A stretch of DNA of 12,252 nt from RGIG1828 sp045586905 (GCA_045586905.1 JAZNBF010000035.1:1-12252); one strand, 5' to 3'. Numbered from the stretch's first letter, positions 1 through 9,289 are shown. Program-made: numbers and translations. The notes: generated by a model from the letters alone, not told the origin.

Positions 1-1
1 T

Positions 2-1936
2 GCAAAAGAATATGCTAAAAACAAATATGAGATCATCGCTATTATGCCCGGTGCAGAAAGCACAGTTGTTGAACTTGGCAACGAAGATATCGATGACATC
101 GATGTTGATTATGTTAAATACTACACAGATGCTGAACAGTATGACACCAAGAAATATAACCTTGATGCTTCTGTAAACTCAGACGGTGTATATCTCAACT
201 ATGAAAAGTCAAACATCTCTGATCTCGAAACTGTTATCAACTCCGGTGAAGATGTGGAAATCACCCTCATCGAAAATACCGGTGACAACAGATATGATAT
301 GATCATCGCTAAACAATACAAATATGACAGAGTTGATGAAATTGAACTCGACAGAGACAGATTCACAACTGCTAAACAGGAAACATTCGTCTTTGATTTC
401 GAAGATGAAACAAAATCTATCTCAATCGTTGACGAAAATGGCGAAGCTATGGAACTCAAAGATTTCAAAGAAAACGATGTAATCGCTTACCTCACAGAAG
501 GTACAACAAGATCATATGACTGGATTGAAGTTATAAACCTTGGAGACAAATCTGTTACAGGTCAGGTAAATGAAGAAGCTGATGATAGTAATATTGTTCA
601 TGTTGATGGTGTAGAATATATCTATACAATCGGTGACGACGATATCAATCTCGGCGACGAAGGCGTATTCTACCTCACTAGAACAGGCAAAATCTTCCGT
701 TTTGAAAAATCTGCTTCTGTTGCTGGTAACTATGGTTACATCCTCGGCACAGCAATCTCCAATAATGGTGGTTGGGACGATGCTTGGCAGGTTAAAATGC
801 TCACAAAAGACAATGAAATCGTTACTTACACTGTAAGAGACAATTTTGATATTTTTGTTAACTCCGGTGCTAATGGCCAGCACAAAATTGAGGATGTAGA
901 TCAGGCTGACAGTGCTGCTGCAATCCTTTCAACACTCAAAATTAGCAACTTTGTTGGTGATGATGATGCGTTCAAAACAGAGAACGTTGCAGACAGAATC
1001 GTTACCTACCAGCTCGATCCCAACGGTCTTATAAAAGAGATCGCTCAGGTAAGAGCCTATGCTTCTGAAGGTAAAGAAGAATACAAAGCAGATGCCGAAA
1101 AGCTCTTTGAGTATTTTGAGACAGATACCGTTATCTTCAACCTCACAGGTAACAAAGAAACATCCGCTTTTGTTACAGATGCATCCTCACTCATTGATGG
1201 TAACAAATACGCTGGTTACTATGTAAAAACCAAAGGTGAAGTTAACTGTCTTATCATCACAGCCGGTGATGCTGCTATCGACTTTACTCAGGATCTTGCT
1301 ATCGTTACTGCTGTAACAACTACAAAAGTTAACGAAGAAGATGCTAAGAAAGTTAGATACTATGTATCCAGTGAAGAAACTGTTAAAGAACTCATAATTA
1401 TTGATGATGTTTCTGAAGCTTTGGGATGTAGCATTGACGATGTCAAAGTTGGTGCAATAATGATGTTCACAGCTGATGCTGATAACATTGCTTCTGCTTA
1501 TGCTGTTGTAGCTAATACAACACTTGAAGGTGCTACACCAGGTATTGCTGGCTCTAAGCCTTTCACAACTAACGATGCTCTTATCGACGGTATCTCTTCC
1601 GATGCAAACTCCCCATATTACACAGAGGATGTAGATTTTGCATTTGGTTACATCAAAGAAAAAGATAGCGTAAATAAAGGTCCAGTAATCAAAGATGGCG
1701 ATGTTACTACTGATGATTTAATACTCCTTGGTTCAACCAACAAATACACAATCAATGACAATGCTGATAAATTCAAAGTGTTTGTTGGTGATTGGCAGGC
1801 TCTCAACTCTGTTGACACATATGATGCTCGTAATGATAGTGCCCTTGAAGGAAAAGGCAACTACTACTTCGCTAAGATAGTTGATGATAAAGTAGTTGAC
1901 TTCATCACATTCGCTACACCTTATCAGATTGACTAA
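2..1936 (+). CDS. S-layer-type acidic surface protein, C-terminal part (5' end outside window)
   Basis: The reading frame is open from the first complete codon at position 2, so the gene starts upstream and 644 residues are visible. The ATG at 44 is internal: there is no ribosome site before it. The visible part is very rich in Asp/Glu, has many short beta-strand-like segments and almost no Cys (two seen). It has repeated phrases common in large clostridial S-layer or SLH-domain proteins, such as GYILGTA near 734, VKMLTKDNEIVTYTV near 795 and VTYQLDPNGLIKEI at 1001. No SLH domain, signal peptide or LPXTG sorting signal is visible; the first two would lie in the missing N-terminus. The protein ends at TPYQID with TAA, followed by a strong terminator. 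Inference: an exported cell-wall or S-layer component, probably highly expressed. The family call rests on composition and phrasing, not on a catalytic motif. Confidence 0.6.
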   Translation, partial: AKEYAKNKYEIIAIMPGAESTVVELGNEDIDDIDVDYVKYYTDAEQYDTKKYNLDASVNSDGVYLNYEKSNISDLETVINSGEDVEITLIENTGDNRYDMIIAKQYKYDRVDEIELDRDRFTTAKQETFVFDFEDETKSISIVDENGEAMELKDFKENDVIAYLTEGTTRSYDWIEVINLGDKSVTGQVNEEADDSNIVHVDGVEYIYTIGDDDINLGDEGVFYLTRTGKIFRFEKSASVAGNYGYILGTAISNNGGWDDAWQVKMLTKDNEIVTYTVRDNFDIFVNSGANGQHKIEDVDQADSAAAILSTLKISNFVGDDDAFKTENVADRIVTYQLDPNGLIKEIAQVRAYASEGKEEYKADAEKLFEYFETDTVIFNLTGNKETSAFVTDASSLIDGNKYAGYYVKTKGEVNCLIITAGDAAIDFTQDLAIVTAVTTTKVNEEDAKKVRYYVSSEETVKELIIIDDVSEALGCSIDDVKVGAIMMFTADADNIASAYAVVANTTLEGATPGIAGSKPFTTNDALIDGISSDANSPYYTEDVDFAFGYIKEKDSVNKGPVIKDGDVTTDDLILLGSTNKYTINDNADKFKVFVGDWQALNSVDTYDARNDSALEGKGNYYFAKIVDDKVVDFITFATPYQID

Positions 1937-1973
1937 TTAATTCTTAAGTTCTCTGACTTAATCAATTAAAGGA

Positions 1974-2006
1974 AAGAACCACGGACAATAGTCCGTGGTT
2001 CTTTTT
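1974..2006 (+). terminator. Rho-independent terminator of the surface-protein gene
   Basis: A perfect 13-bp stem (1974-1986 with 1991-2003) with the 4-nt loop AATA is followed by a run of five T at 2002-2006. It lies 37 nt after the stop codon of the plus-strand surface-protein gene. The strand is set by the T run; the opposite side has only three T. Confidence 0.92.
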
Positions 2007-2071
2007 GTGTAAAAAGATATGTTTCATATGTGATTATTATAACCAGTTTCTTCCTATTATATATAGCAAAC

Positions 2072-2111
2072 AAAAACCCCTTACAACAGTTTTTTATGTT
2101 GTAAGGGGTTT
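2072..2111 (-). terminator. Rho-independent terminator of the purine operon
   Basis: A perfect 14-bp stem (2074-2087 with 2098-2111) with a 10-nt loop lies 9 nt after the purL stop codon. On the minus strand the stem ends in a run of five T (2076-2072). It is convergent with the terminator at 1974-2006. The 65 nt between them are AT-rich and show nothing else I can support. Confidence 0.92.
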
Positions 2112-2120
2112 AAATTTTGA

Positions 2121-5100
2121 TTAAATGTCAAAATACTTTACTGCTGCTTCAAACATCTTCATATCATAATCGCCTTCGACATTTTTGTAGAGATTGTCGC
2201 CTATTCTTTCGGAATGTCCCATCTTACCAAATACTCTGCCATCGGCTGAGGTGATACCCTCAATGGCGAGAACTGAGCCATTGGGATTGAAACGGATGTC
2301 ATTTGTGGGATTACCGTCGAGGTCTACATACTGTGTGGCAACCTGTCCGTTTGATGCAAGTTTCATTGCAAGTTCTTCGGAGCAGAAGAATTTGCCTTCA
2401 CCATGAGAGATTGCTACATTATATACATCCCCTACTTTTGTGTTGGAAAGCCAGGGTGAAAGATTGGACGCGATGCGTGTGCGGACAATGCGCGACTGAT
2501 GGCGGGCAATTGTGTTGAAGGTGAGTGTGGGAGAATTTTCGTCGGTGTCGATTATCTCACCGTAGGGCACAAGGCCAAGCTTTATAATTGCCTGGAAACC
2601 ATTACAGATACCTGCCATAAGACCGTCTCGGTTTTTGAGAAGTTCATTTACAGCATCTTTAACAAGTGGATTACGGAAGAAGGCTGTGATGAATTTGCCT
2701 GAGCCTTCGGGTTCGTCACCACCGGAGAAACCACCGGGAATGAAGATTATCTGAGACTCGTTAATCTTTTTGGCAATGCTCTCTACTGAATCAACAACGC
2801 CCTGTGAGGTGAGGTTGTTGATGACAACAATCTCAGGCTCGGCGCCAGCTTTTAAAAGGCGCTTTGCAGTGTCATATTCGCAGTTTGTGCCGGGGAATAC
2901 GGGAATGAGCACCTTTGGCTTTGCTATGCCGATTTTGGGAGCTTTCTTTATGCCGCCTTCGAAAGATACCTTTTCGATGTTTTTCTGCTCGGTTTTGATG
3001 TTGCAACTGAACACGGGCTCAAGCTTATCTTCATATATCTTCTGAATCTGCTCAAGGCAAACCTTTTCACCATTAGCTTCTATTATATATGCATCCTGAG
3101 TGGTACCAAGAAGTGTGGCACCGTCGATGGCTTCTGTGGCTTCCAGAATGAATGAGCCATAGTTATAGCCAAAGATGAGTTCATCGGAAAGACCATCTTC
3201 AAAGCGGAAACCGATTTTGTTACCAAAGGTCATTTTCATTATGCCCTCTGCTATGCCACCGTAGGTGGGTGTGTAGGCAGAGATGACTTTGCCATCTGCG
3301 ATAAGCTTTGTAACCTTATCGAAAACCTCTCTGTGAGATGCAGCATCGGGAAGATTGTCGGATGTGTAGGAAGGTGCAAGGTGATATACCTTAGAGCCTG
3401 ATTTTTTGAACTCGGGAGAAATGATTTTCTTTGCATCGCCAACTGTGATTGCAAAGGAAACGAGTGTGGGTGGAACATCGATATCTTCAAAGCTGCCACT
3501 CATAGAGTCTTTGCCGCCAACTGATGCTACGCCATAGTCGAGCTGAGCAGAGAATGCACCGAGGAGTGCACCGAGAGGCTGTCCCCAACGTTTGGGATCG
3601 GTTGTGGGTTTTTTGAAATATTCCTGGAAAGTGAGATAGCAATCGTCAAGGGGTGCGCCTGTGGCAACGAGCTTGGAGATGGACTCGGATACTGCAAGGT
3701 AGGCACCATGATATGGACTCTTTTCTGTGATGAATGGGTTATAACCCCAAGCCATAACAGAGGTGGTGTCGGTAAACTTTTTCTCTACGGGAATTTTGGC
3801 AGCCATTGCCTGATTAGGCGTCATTTGATATTTACCACCAAAAGGCATAAGGACTGTGCCTGCACCGATGGTGGAGTCGAAACGTTCGCTAAGGCCACGT
3901 TTTGAGCAAATGTTGAGGTCGCCTGCAAGGGCTTCAAGTTTTTCTTTGAATGTGCCTTCGGGAAGGTCTTTGGCATAGTCAGAGCCTTTTTCAACAGATA
4001 TGTCGATGTGTTTTTCGGCACCGTTTGAATTTAAAAATTCTCTGGAAAGGTCTACTATCTTTCTGCCATCGTGATTCATAACAAGGCGAGGTTCTTCGGT
4101 AACTGTGGCAACAACTGTTGCCTCGAGATTTTCACTGTCGGCAAGAGCTTTGAATTTGTCGACATCGCAAGGTGCTACAACAACAGCCATTCTTTCCTGC
4201 GATTCGCTTATTGCAAGCTCGGTGCCATCGAGACCGTCATATTTTTTGGGAACTGCGTTGAGGTTTATGAGGAGGCCATCAGCAAGTTCACCAATGGCAA
4301 CAGACACACCACCTGCGCCAAAGTCGTTGCAACGTTTGATGAGGGTGGAGGCTTCTTTGTTTCTGAAAAGTCGCTGAAGTTTTCTTTCTTCAGGGGCATT
4401 GCCCTTCTGAACTTCGGCACCACAGTTTTCGAGAGATTCTACACTGTGTGATTTGGATGAACCGGTGGCTCCACCACAACCGTCACGGCCTGTGCGACCA
4501 CCGAGAAGGATTACGATGTCGCCCGGCATGGGTCTTTCACGACGGACATTTTCCTCGGGTGCTGCGCCTACTACTGCACCGATTTCCATGCGTTTTGCAA
4601 CGTATCCATCGTGGTAGATTTCGTCTACCTGACCTGTGGCAAGACCTATCTGATTGCCGTAGGAGCTATAACCTGCAGCAGCAGTTGTAACAATTTTACG
4701 CTGAGGGAGTTTGCCGGGGATGGTGTCGGAAAGTGAGCGAAGAGGATCGGCCGCACCTGTCACACGCATTGCCTGATATACATAGGCTCTGCCCGAGAGA
4801 GGATCACGGATAGCACCACCAATGCAGGTTGCCGCACCACCGAAAGGTTCGATTTCTGTGGGGTGATTGTGTGTTTCGTTTTTGAAGAGGAGAAGCCATT
4901 TTTGCTTTTCGCCTTCAACATCGACATCTATTTTTACTGTGCATGCATTGATTTCTTCAGATTCGTCGAGCTTGTCGAGCTTGCCGGAAGAGCGAAGATA
5001 TCTCACTGCCATGGTTGCAACATCCATAAGGTTGACAGGCTTTGTGCGGCCAAGTTCTTTGCGTGTGGCAAGATAGCGGTCGAAAGCTTTTTGAATGAGC

Positions 5101-5816
5101 TCGTCTTCAAAGCTTACATTGTCGATGGTTGTGAGGAATGTGGTGTGACGACAATGGTCAGACCAGTATGTATCTATCATTTTGAGCTCGGTGATGGTGG
5201 GATCTCTTCTTTCGGATATGAAATAGCTCTGGCAGAATTTGAGGTCGTCAAAATCCATTGCAAAGCCCATTTCGGAAAGGAAAGCTTTAAGCTGGTCATC
5301 ATTCATGCCGATGAAGCCTTCGATTGTTTTTACAGGCTCGGGTGTGCCTGCTTCATTTGCTAAAGATGCAAATGTGTCGAGAGTTGCAAGTCGACTTTCA
5401 ACAGGGTTTATAACATACTTCTGAATGGCTGCCACATCTTCGGAAGAAAGTGAGCCACTGAGAATATACACCTTAGCTGTGCGAACTGTGGGACGGTCGC
5501 CCATGGACATGAGCTGAATACACTGTGCGGCAGAGTCGGCTCTCTGGTCGAACTGACCGGGGAGGTATTCTACTGCAAAAACTGTGCCATCGGTCTGGGG
5601 GAGAGTGTCGTATATATCATCGAGCTGAGGCTCGGAGAAAACAGTGCGCTTAGCCTTTTCGAAAAGGTCGGGCGAGATGTTTTCTACATCGTATCTGTTT
5701 AAAATGCGAACACCGGTGAGAGCAGTTATGCTCAAAAACGAATTGACCTCAGAAAGAAGACCACGAGCTTCGTTTTGTTGTCCACTCTTTTTTTCGGAGT
5801 AAATTCTATATACCAA
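2121..5816 (-). CDS. purL: Phosphoribosylformylglycinamidine synthase, single-chain form (PurL with fused PurQ domain)
   Basis: Converts FGAR, ATP and glutamine to FGAM in IMP synthesis, in the cytosol. The 1231 residues match the one-chain form found in Clostridia, unlike the separate PurS/PurQ/PurL of Bacillus. An N-terminal PurS-like region (about 1-150) precedes the conserved WSDHCRH at 218-224. The first synthetase half carries NETHNHPTEIEPFGG (313-327) and GGRTGRDGCGGATGSSKSH (439-457); the second carries VGGKDSMSG (766-774). A class I glutaminase domain starts near 967 and holds the nucleophile Cys1071 in GICNGFQ and His1138/Glu1140 in SHGEGKF, so both activities look intact. The start is a TTG at 5816: the preceding in-frame codons run back to the purD stop, AAAGGA lies 9 nt upstream, and MVYRIYxEKK is the usual beginning of clostridial homologues. 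It is the last gene of the operon, 6 nt after purD and followed by a terminator. Confidence 0.97.
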   Translation of the reverse strand: MVYRIYSEKKSGQQNEARGLLSEVNSFLSITALTGVRILNRYDVENISPDLFEKAKRTVFSEPQLDDIYDTLPQTDGTVFAVEYLPGQFDQRADSAAQCIQLMSMGDRPTVRTAKVYILSGSLSSEDVAAIQKYVINPVESRLATLDTFASLANEAGTPEPVKTIEGFIGMNDDQLKAFLSEMGFAMDFDDLKFCQSYFISERRDPTITELKMIDTYWSDHCRHTTFLTTIDNVSFEDELIQKAFDRYLATRKELGRTKPVNLMDVATMAVRYLRSSGKLDKLDESEEINACTVKIDVDVEGEKQKWLLLFKNETHNHPTEIEPFGGAATCIGGAIRDPLSGRAYVYQAMRVTGAADPLRSLSDTIPGKLPQRKIVTTAAAGYSSYGNQIGLATGQVDEIYHDGYVAKRMEIGAVVGAAPEENVRRERPMPGDIVILLGGRTGRDGCGGATGSSKSHSVESLENCGAEVQKGNAPEERKLQRLFRNKEASTLIKRCNDFGAGGVSVAIGELADGLLINLNAVPKKYDGLDGTELAISESQERMAVVVAPCDVDKFKALADSENLEATVVATVTEEPRLVMNHDGRKIVDLSREFLNSNGAEKHIDISVEKGSDYAKDLPEGTFKEKLEALAGDLNICSKRGLSERFDSTIGAGTVLMPFGGKYQMTPNQAMAAKIPVEKKFTDTTSVMAWGYNPFITEKSPYHGAYLAVSESISKLVATGAPLDDCYLTFQEYFKKPTTDPKRWGQPLGALLGAFSAQLDYGVASVGGKDSMSGSFEDIDVPPTLVSFAITVGDAKKIISPEFKKSGSKVYHLAPSYTSDNLPDAASHREVFDKVTKLIADGKVISAYTPTYGGIAEGIMKMTFGNKIGFRFEDGLSDELIFGYNYGSFILEATEAIDGATLLGTTQDAYIIEANGEKVCLEQIQKIYEDKLEPVFSCNIKTEQKNIEKVSFEGGIKKAPKIGIAKPKVLIPVFPGTNCEYDTAKRLLKAGAEPEIVVINNLTSQGVVDSVESIAKKINESQIIFIPGGFSGGDEPEGSGKFITAFFRNPLVKDAVNELLKNRDGLMAGICNGFQAIIKLGLVPYGEIIDTDENSPTLTFNTIARHQSRIVRTRIASNLSPWLSNTKVGDVYNVAISHGEGKFFCSEELAMKLASNGQVATQYVDLDGNPTNDIRFNPNGSVLAIEGITSADGRVFGKMGHSERIGDNLYKNVEGDYDMKMFEAAVKYFDI

Positions 5817-5822
5817 GTTTGT

Positions 5823-7094
5823 TCATCCTTTCAAAATAGAGAGTGCCTTCTGGCCTATGTCTTTTCTCATGTATTTGTTGGCAAAGCTGAATTTTTCGGT
5901 TGCTTTGTATGCTTTGGCAAGAGCCTCTTCCAAAGTGGGAGCTGTGGCACACACGCCTGCAACTCTGCCACCCGAGGTGACGAGCTTACCGTCTTTGAGG
6001 GCTGTGCCTGCGTGATATACAAAAGAGCCATCATCCATTTTGTCCTGAGTGATTTCTATGCCCTTGTCATATGCCTTGGGGTAGCCATCGGATGCAACAA
6101 CCACACACGCTGCAGAATCTTTGGAAAATCTGACTTCACATTCTGAGAGTGTGCCATCGGAGGTGGCTATCATAATGTCTAAAAGGTCGGACTCGAGAAG
6201 CGGAAGAACAACCTGAGTTTCGGGATCGCCAAAGCGACAGTTATATTCTATAACCTTAGGACCTTTTGGTGTGAGCATGAGACCGAAATAAAGGCAACCT
6301 TTGAAGGTGCGATTTTCACTGTTCATGGCCTCAATGGTGGGGATGAAGATGGTTTTCATACATTCTTCGGCAATATCGTCTGTGTAGCAGGGGTTGGGAG
6401 CAATTGTGCCCATACCACCTGTGTTGAGGCCTGTGTCGCCATCGCCTACGCGCTTATGGTCCATGGAGGAAACCATGGGGACTACTGTTTTGCCATCGGT
6501 GAAGCAGAGGACGGAAACCTCGGGGCCTGTGAGAAATTCCTCTACAACAATGCTATTGCCCGATTTGCCAAAGACCTTATCTTCCATTATCATCATGACA
6601 GCATCTTTTGCCTCGGCAAAATCCTGTGCTATGATAACGCCTTTGCCAAGTGCAAGACCGTCGGCCTTTATTACAACGGGGAAGTCACCTTTTTCGATGT
6701 AGGCAATTGCCTCGTCGGGACTGGTGAAAACTTCATAGCCTGCTGTGGGGATGTTGTATTTTTTCATGAGGTTTTTGGAAAAAACCTTACTGCCTTCAAT
6801 GATAGCAGCTTTTGCCTCGGGGCCGAAGCATTTGATGCCGATGGCATTGAGTGCATCAACTGCACCGAGCACAAGCGGATCGTCGGGTGCAACAACTGCA
6901 AAGTCGACGGAATGTGTTTTGGCAAAATCTACTATGGCATCGATATCAGTTGCCGAAACGGGAACACACTCGGCAAGCTGAGCTATGCCACCGTTGCCGG
7001 GGAGAGCATAGATTTTATCTGTTTTGGGGCTTTGGCTGAGCTTGTGAACTATTGCATGCTCACGGCCGCCTCCGCCGATTACCATTATATTCAT
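5823..7094 (-). CDS. purD: Phosphoribosylamine-glycine ligase (GAR synthetase)
   Basis: Joins phosphoribosylamine and glycine with ATP to give GAR, the second step of IMP synthesis. The protein is 423 residues, the usual length, with the ATP-grasp layout of the family: GGGGREHA at 7-14, LPGNGG at 31-36, ADGLALGKGV at 144-153, the DHKRVGDGDTG...GGMG nucleotide loop at 212-229 and RFGDPETQ at 287-294. The frame is open back to 7268, but the true start is the ATG at 7094: the family begins right before VIGGGGREHA, GAAAGG lies 11 nt upstream, and the longer version would run through purN with no homology. It starts 22 nt after the purN stop. Its last two codons before the stop (AAA GGA) double as the ribosome site of purL. 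Confidence 0.96.
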   Translation of the reverse strand: MNIMVIGGGGREHAIVHKLSQSPKTDKIYALPGNGGIAQLAECVPVSATDIDAIVDFAKTHSVDFAVVAPDDPLVLGAVDALNAIGIKCFGPEAKAAIIEGSKVFSKNLMKKYNIPTAGYEVFTSPDEAIAYIEKGDFPVVIKADGLALGKGVIIAQDFAEAKDAVMMIMEDKVFGKSGNSIVVEEFLTGPEVSVLCFTDGKTVVPMVSSMDHKRVGDGDTGLNTGGMGTIAPNPCYTDDIAEECMKTIFIPTIEAMNSENRTFKGCLYFGLMLTPKGPKVIEYNCRFGDPETQVVLPLLESDLLDIMIATSDGTLSECEVRFSKDSAACVVVASDGYPKAYDKGIEITQDKMDDGSFVYHAGTALKDGKLVTSGGRVAGVCATAPTLEEALAKAYKATEKFSFANKYMRKDIGQKALSILKG

Positions 7095-7116
7095 TAGCAC
7101 TGTTACCTTTCGTATG

Positions 7117-7695
7117 TTAGTTGGATGAGCAAACCTTTTCGACAGACAGGGGAAGTATCTTCCACTCTGCCTCTTCCATGATTCTTCTCTGGAGAGTTTC
7201 GGGGGTGTCACCCTCGAGCACTTCCACTGCCTTTTGCATGATGATTTCACCACCGTCGGTGATTTCATTCACAAAGTGAGTGGTGGCTCCACTCACCTTC
7301 ACGCCTTTTTCGAGTGCCGCCTTATGAACACGGAGACCATAGAAGCCATCTCCACAAAAAGACGGGATGAGCGAGGGGTGAACATTTATTATGCGCCTTG
7401 AATAGCGCTTTACAAAGCTTTCGGACAAGATGGAGAGAAAGCCTGCAAGAACGATTATATCGATGTTGGCATTTTCGAGCTCTTTGATAAGTGTTTCTTC
7501 AAAGCCTTCGCCTTTTTTAACATAGACACCGTCAATGCCGGCATTTTTTGCACGCTCAAGTGCATAGGCACCTTCACGGTCGGAAATGACAAGGCTTATC
7601 TTGCCTGACTTTATGATGCCACTACGCTGAGCATCGATGAGAGCCTGAAGATTGGTGCCGCCGCCACTTACAAGAACTGCAATGTTTTTTAGCAT
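7117..7695 (-). CDS. purN: Phosphoribosylglycinamide formyltransferase (GAR transformylase, folate-dependent)
   Basis: Transfers a formyl group from 10-formyltetrahydrofolate to GAR, making FGAR. The 192 residues fit the PurN family. The N-terminal VLVSGGGTNLQAL (8-20) binds the phosphoribosyl substrate. The catalytic triad equivalents are present: Asn104 and His106 in INVHPSL, and Asp147 in the ITDGGEII loop. Its ATG overlaps the purM stop by 7 nt (ATGCTAA), and the GGTGGGG ribosome site lies inside the end of purM, so translation is probably coupled. The product of PurD is its substrate and its product feeds PurL, both encoded just downstream. No purT (the formate-using alternative) is in the window. 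Confidence 0.96.
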   Translation of the reverse strand: MLKNIAVLVSGGGTNLQALIDAQRSGIIKSGKISLVISDREGAYALERAKNAGIDGVYVKKGEGFEETLIKELENANIDIIVLAGFLSILSESFVKRYSRRIINVHPSLIPSFCGDGFYGLRVHKAALEKGVKVSGATTHFVNEITDGGEIIMQKAVEVLEGDTPETLQRRIMEEAEWKILPLSVEKVCSSN

Positions 7696-8714
7696 AACTG
7701 CACCCCACCGTCGCCTTTTACGATTTCTCCGATGATGTAGGCAGATTTTACAGCGCCGAGAACCTTGTCGGCATCGTCTTTGCCTACAACGATGCTCATG
7801 CCAACGCCCATATTGTAGGTGTTGAACATGTCTCTTTCGGGGATGTTACCAAGAGACTGAAGCATGTTGAACACGGGGAGGATTTTAACTGCGCTTTTTT
7901 CTATTTTTGCGCTGAAATCGGAAGGAATGCTGCGTGGAATATTCTCATAGAAACCGCCGCCTGTGATGTGAGATACAGCTTTGATGCGGGCAACTGCATC
8001 GATGGCAGCAATGTCTTTCACATAAATTTTTGTAGGTGTGAGGAGTTCTTCGCCGATTGTTTTGCCGAGCTCGTCACTGTATACACCAAGGTCACGGTTT
8101 TCAACATCAAAGACCTTACGCACGAGGGAGAAACCGTTGGAGTGAACGCCTGATGAAGGAAGAGCGATGATAACATCACCCTCTTTGATTTCTTTATTGT
8201 CATAGACTTTTTTCTTATCTACAATACCAACTGCAAAGCCTGCAAGGTCATATTCGTCTATTGGATAGAAGCCGGGCATTTCGGCAGTTTCGCCACCGAT
8301 GAGAGCTGCACCTGACTGCACACAGCCTACAGCTACGCCTGATACGATAGCGGCAATCTTTTCGGGAACGTTTTTGCCACAGGCAATATAGTCGAGGAAG
8401 AAGAGTGGTTTTGCACCACAGCAGATAACATCGTTGACACACATAGCCACACAGTCGATGCCGACGGTGTCGTGCTTGTCCATAAGGAAAGCAATTTTGA
8501 GCTTGGTGCCTACACCATCGGTGCCACTTACGAGCACCGGTTCGGACATGCCTGCAAGGTTTGGCATGAAGAGACCGCCAAAACCGCCGATGTCGGATAC
8601 AACGCCACTTGTTTCGGTGCGTGCGATGTGCTCTTTCATAAGTTTTACTGCATTGTAGCCGGCAGTGATGTCAACACCGGCAGATTTATAACTTTCGCTA
8701 AAGCTTTTGTCCAT
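7689..8714 (-). CDS. purM: Phosphoribosylformylglycinamidine cyclo-ligase (AIR synthetase)
   Basis: Closes FGAM to AIR using ATP, the fifth step of IMP synthesis; works as a homodimer in the cytosol. The 341 residues are full length. Family motifs in order: GTDGVGTKL at 64-72, NDVICCGAKP at 94-103 followed by FFLDYIACGK, GGETAEMPG at 140-148, HSNGFSLVR at 191-199, and the C-terminal HITGGGFYENIPR and FNTYNMGVGM. PurM and PurL share the same ATP-binding fold. Start at ATG 8714, with a strong GGAGG 8 nt upstream in the 17-nt gap after purE. The stop overlaps the start of purN. Confidence 0.97.
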   Translation of the reverse strand: MDKSFSESYKSAGVDITAGYNAVKLMKEHIARTETSGVVSDIGGFGGLFMPNLAGMSEPVLVSGTDGVGTKLKIAFLMDKHDTVGIDCVAMCVNDVICCGAKPLFFLDYIACGKNVPEKIAAIVSGVAVGCVQSGAALIGGETAEMPGFYPIDEYDLAGFAVGIVDKKKVYDNKEIKEGDVIIALPSSGVHSNGFSLVRKVFDVENRDLGVYSDELGKTIGEELLTPTKIYVKDIAAIDAVARIKAVSHITGGGFYENIPRSIPSDFSAKIEKSAVKILPVFNMLQSLGNIPERDMFNTYNMGVGMSIVVGKDDADKVLGAVKSAYIIGEIVKGDGGVQLC

Positions 8715-8731
8715 TGTTGTTACCTCCGAAA

Positions 8732-9220
8732 TTAAAATTGAGCTTTGACAGCTTTGTCTTTTTCGATGACTTCGTTTGTCATTTTTTCTCTCATGGCAGA
8801 AAGCTTCTGAGAGAGTTCATCGTCGGACAGTGCAATCATCTGAGCAGCTAAAATTGCTGCATTGGCACTGCCATCTATCGCAACTGTTGCAACGGGTATG
8901 CCTGAGGGCATCTGAACTGTGGCAAGGAGTGCATCCATACCGTCGAGCACCGATGCCTTAATCGGGATGCCGATGACGGGCAGAGTGGTGTTTGCCGCAA
9001 GAACGCCTGCAAGATGTGCAGCTTTGCCTGCGGCGGCAATGATAACGCCAAAACCATTGTCTTTGGCAGATGAGGAAAATTCTATTGCCTGCATGGGTGT
9101 GCGATGGGCACTGATTACCCTGACCTCACATGGAATGCCGAGTTCTTTGAGCTTGTCTATGGCAGGAGTGAGCTTTGGAAGATCGCTGTCACTGCCCATA
9201 ACTATTGCAACTTTTTTCAT
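8732..9220 (-). CDS. purE: N5-carboxyaminoimidazole ribonucleotide mutase (PurE, class I type)
   Basis: Rearranges N5-CAIR to CAIR. The 162 residues carry GSDSD at 9-13, SAHRTP at 37-42, the AAGKAAHLAG loop near 67-76 and VQMPSGIPVATVAI near 102-115. These fit the bacterial class I enzyme rather than the direct AIR carboxylase (class II), which has a different loop. The Lys and Ala in GKAAHLAG replace the GGAAHLPG of E. coli; from memory this variant is usual in Clostridia. First gene of the operon: ATG at 9220 with GAAAGGA 7 nt upstream. Class I PurE normally works with PurK, which is not in this window. Confidence 0.96.
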   Translation of the reverse strand: MKKVAIVMGSDSDLPKLTPAIDKLKELGIPCEVRVISAHRTPMQAIEFSSSAKDNGFGVIIAAAGKAAHLAGVLAANTTLPVIGIPIKASVLDGMDALLATVQMPSGIPVATVAIDGSANAAILAAQMIALSDDELSQKLSAMREKMTNEVIEKDKAVKAQF

Positions 9221-9260
9221 AGTGGTATCCTTTCAGAAGAAAATATTTATAATTATTGTA

Positions 9261-9289
9261 AGTATAGCATAAAAAGGTGATATTTTCAA
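9261..9289 (-). promoter_or_regulatory. Promoter of the purE-M-N-D-L operon
   Basis: Minus strand: -35 TTGAAA (9289-9284), 17-nt spacer, -10 TATACT (9266-9261), with an extended TGC just before the -10. The predicted start is near 9254, giving a leader of about 34 nt with no room for a purine riboswitch. A second -35-like TTGACT lies upstream but its spacing of 24 nt is too long. Confidence 0.8.

Noticed and set aside
4863..5363. 166-residue open frame antisense to purL
   Set aside because: It lies wholly inside purL, which is intact and conserved. The frame has no ribosome site or recognisable motif.
6456..7097. 213-residue open frame antisense to purD
   Set aside because: Shadow of the purD codon pattern; no start signal and Cys/Gly-rich composition typical of antisense frames.
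7095..7268. 58-residue N-terminal extension of purD
   Set aside because: It lies inside purN in another frame, has no PurD homology, and the ATG at 7094 has a ribosome site and the family's normal beginning.
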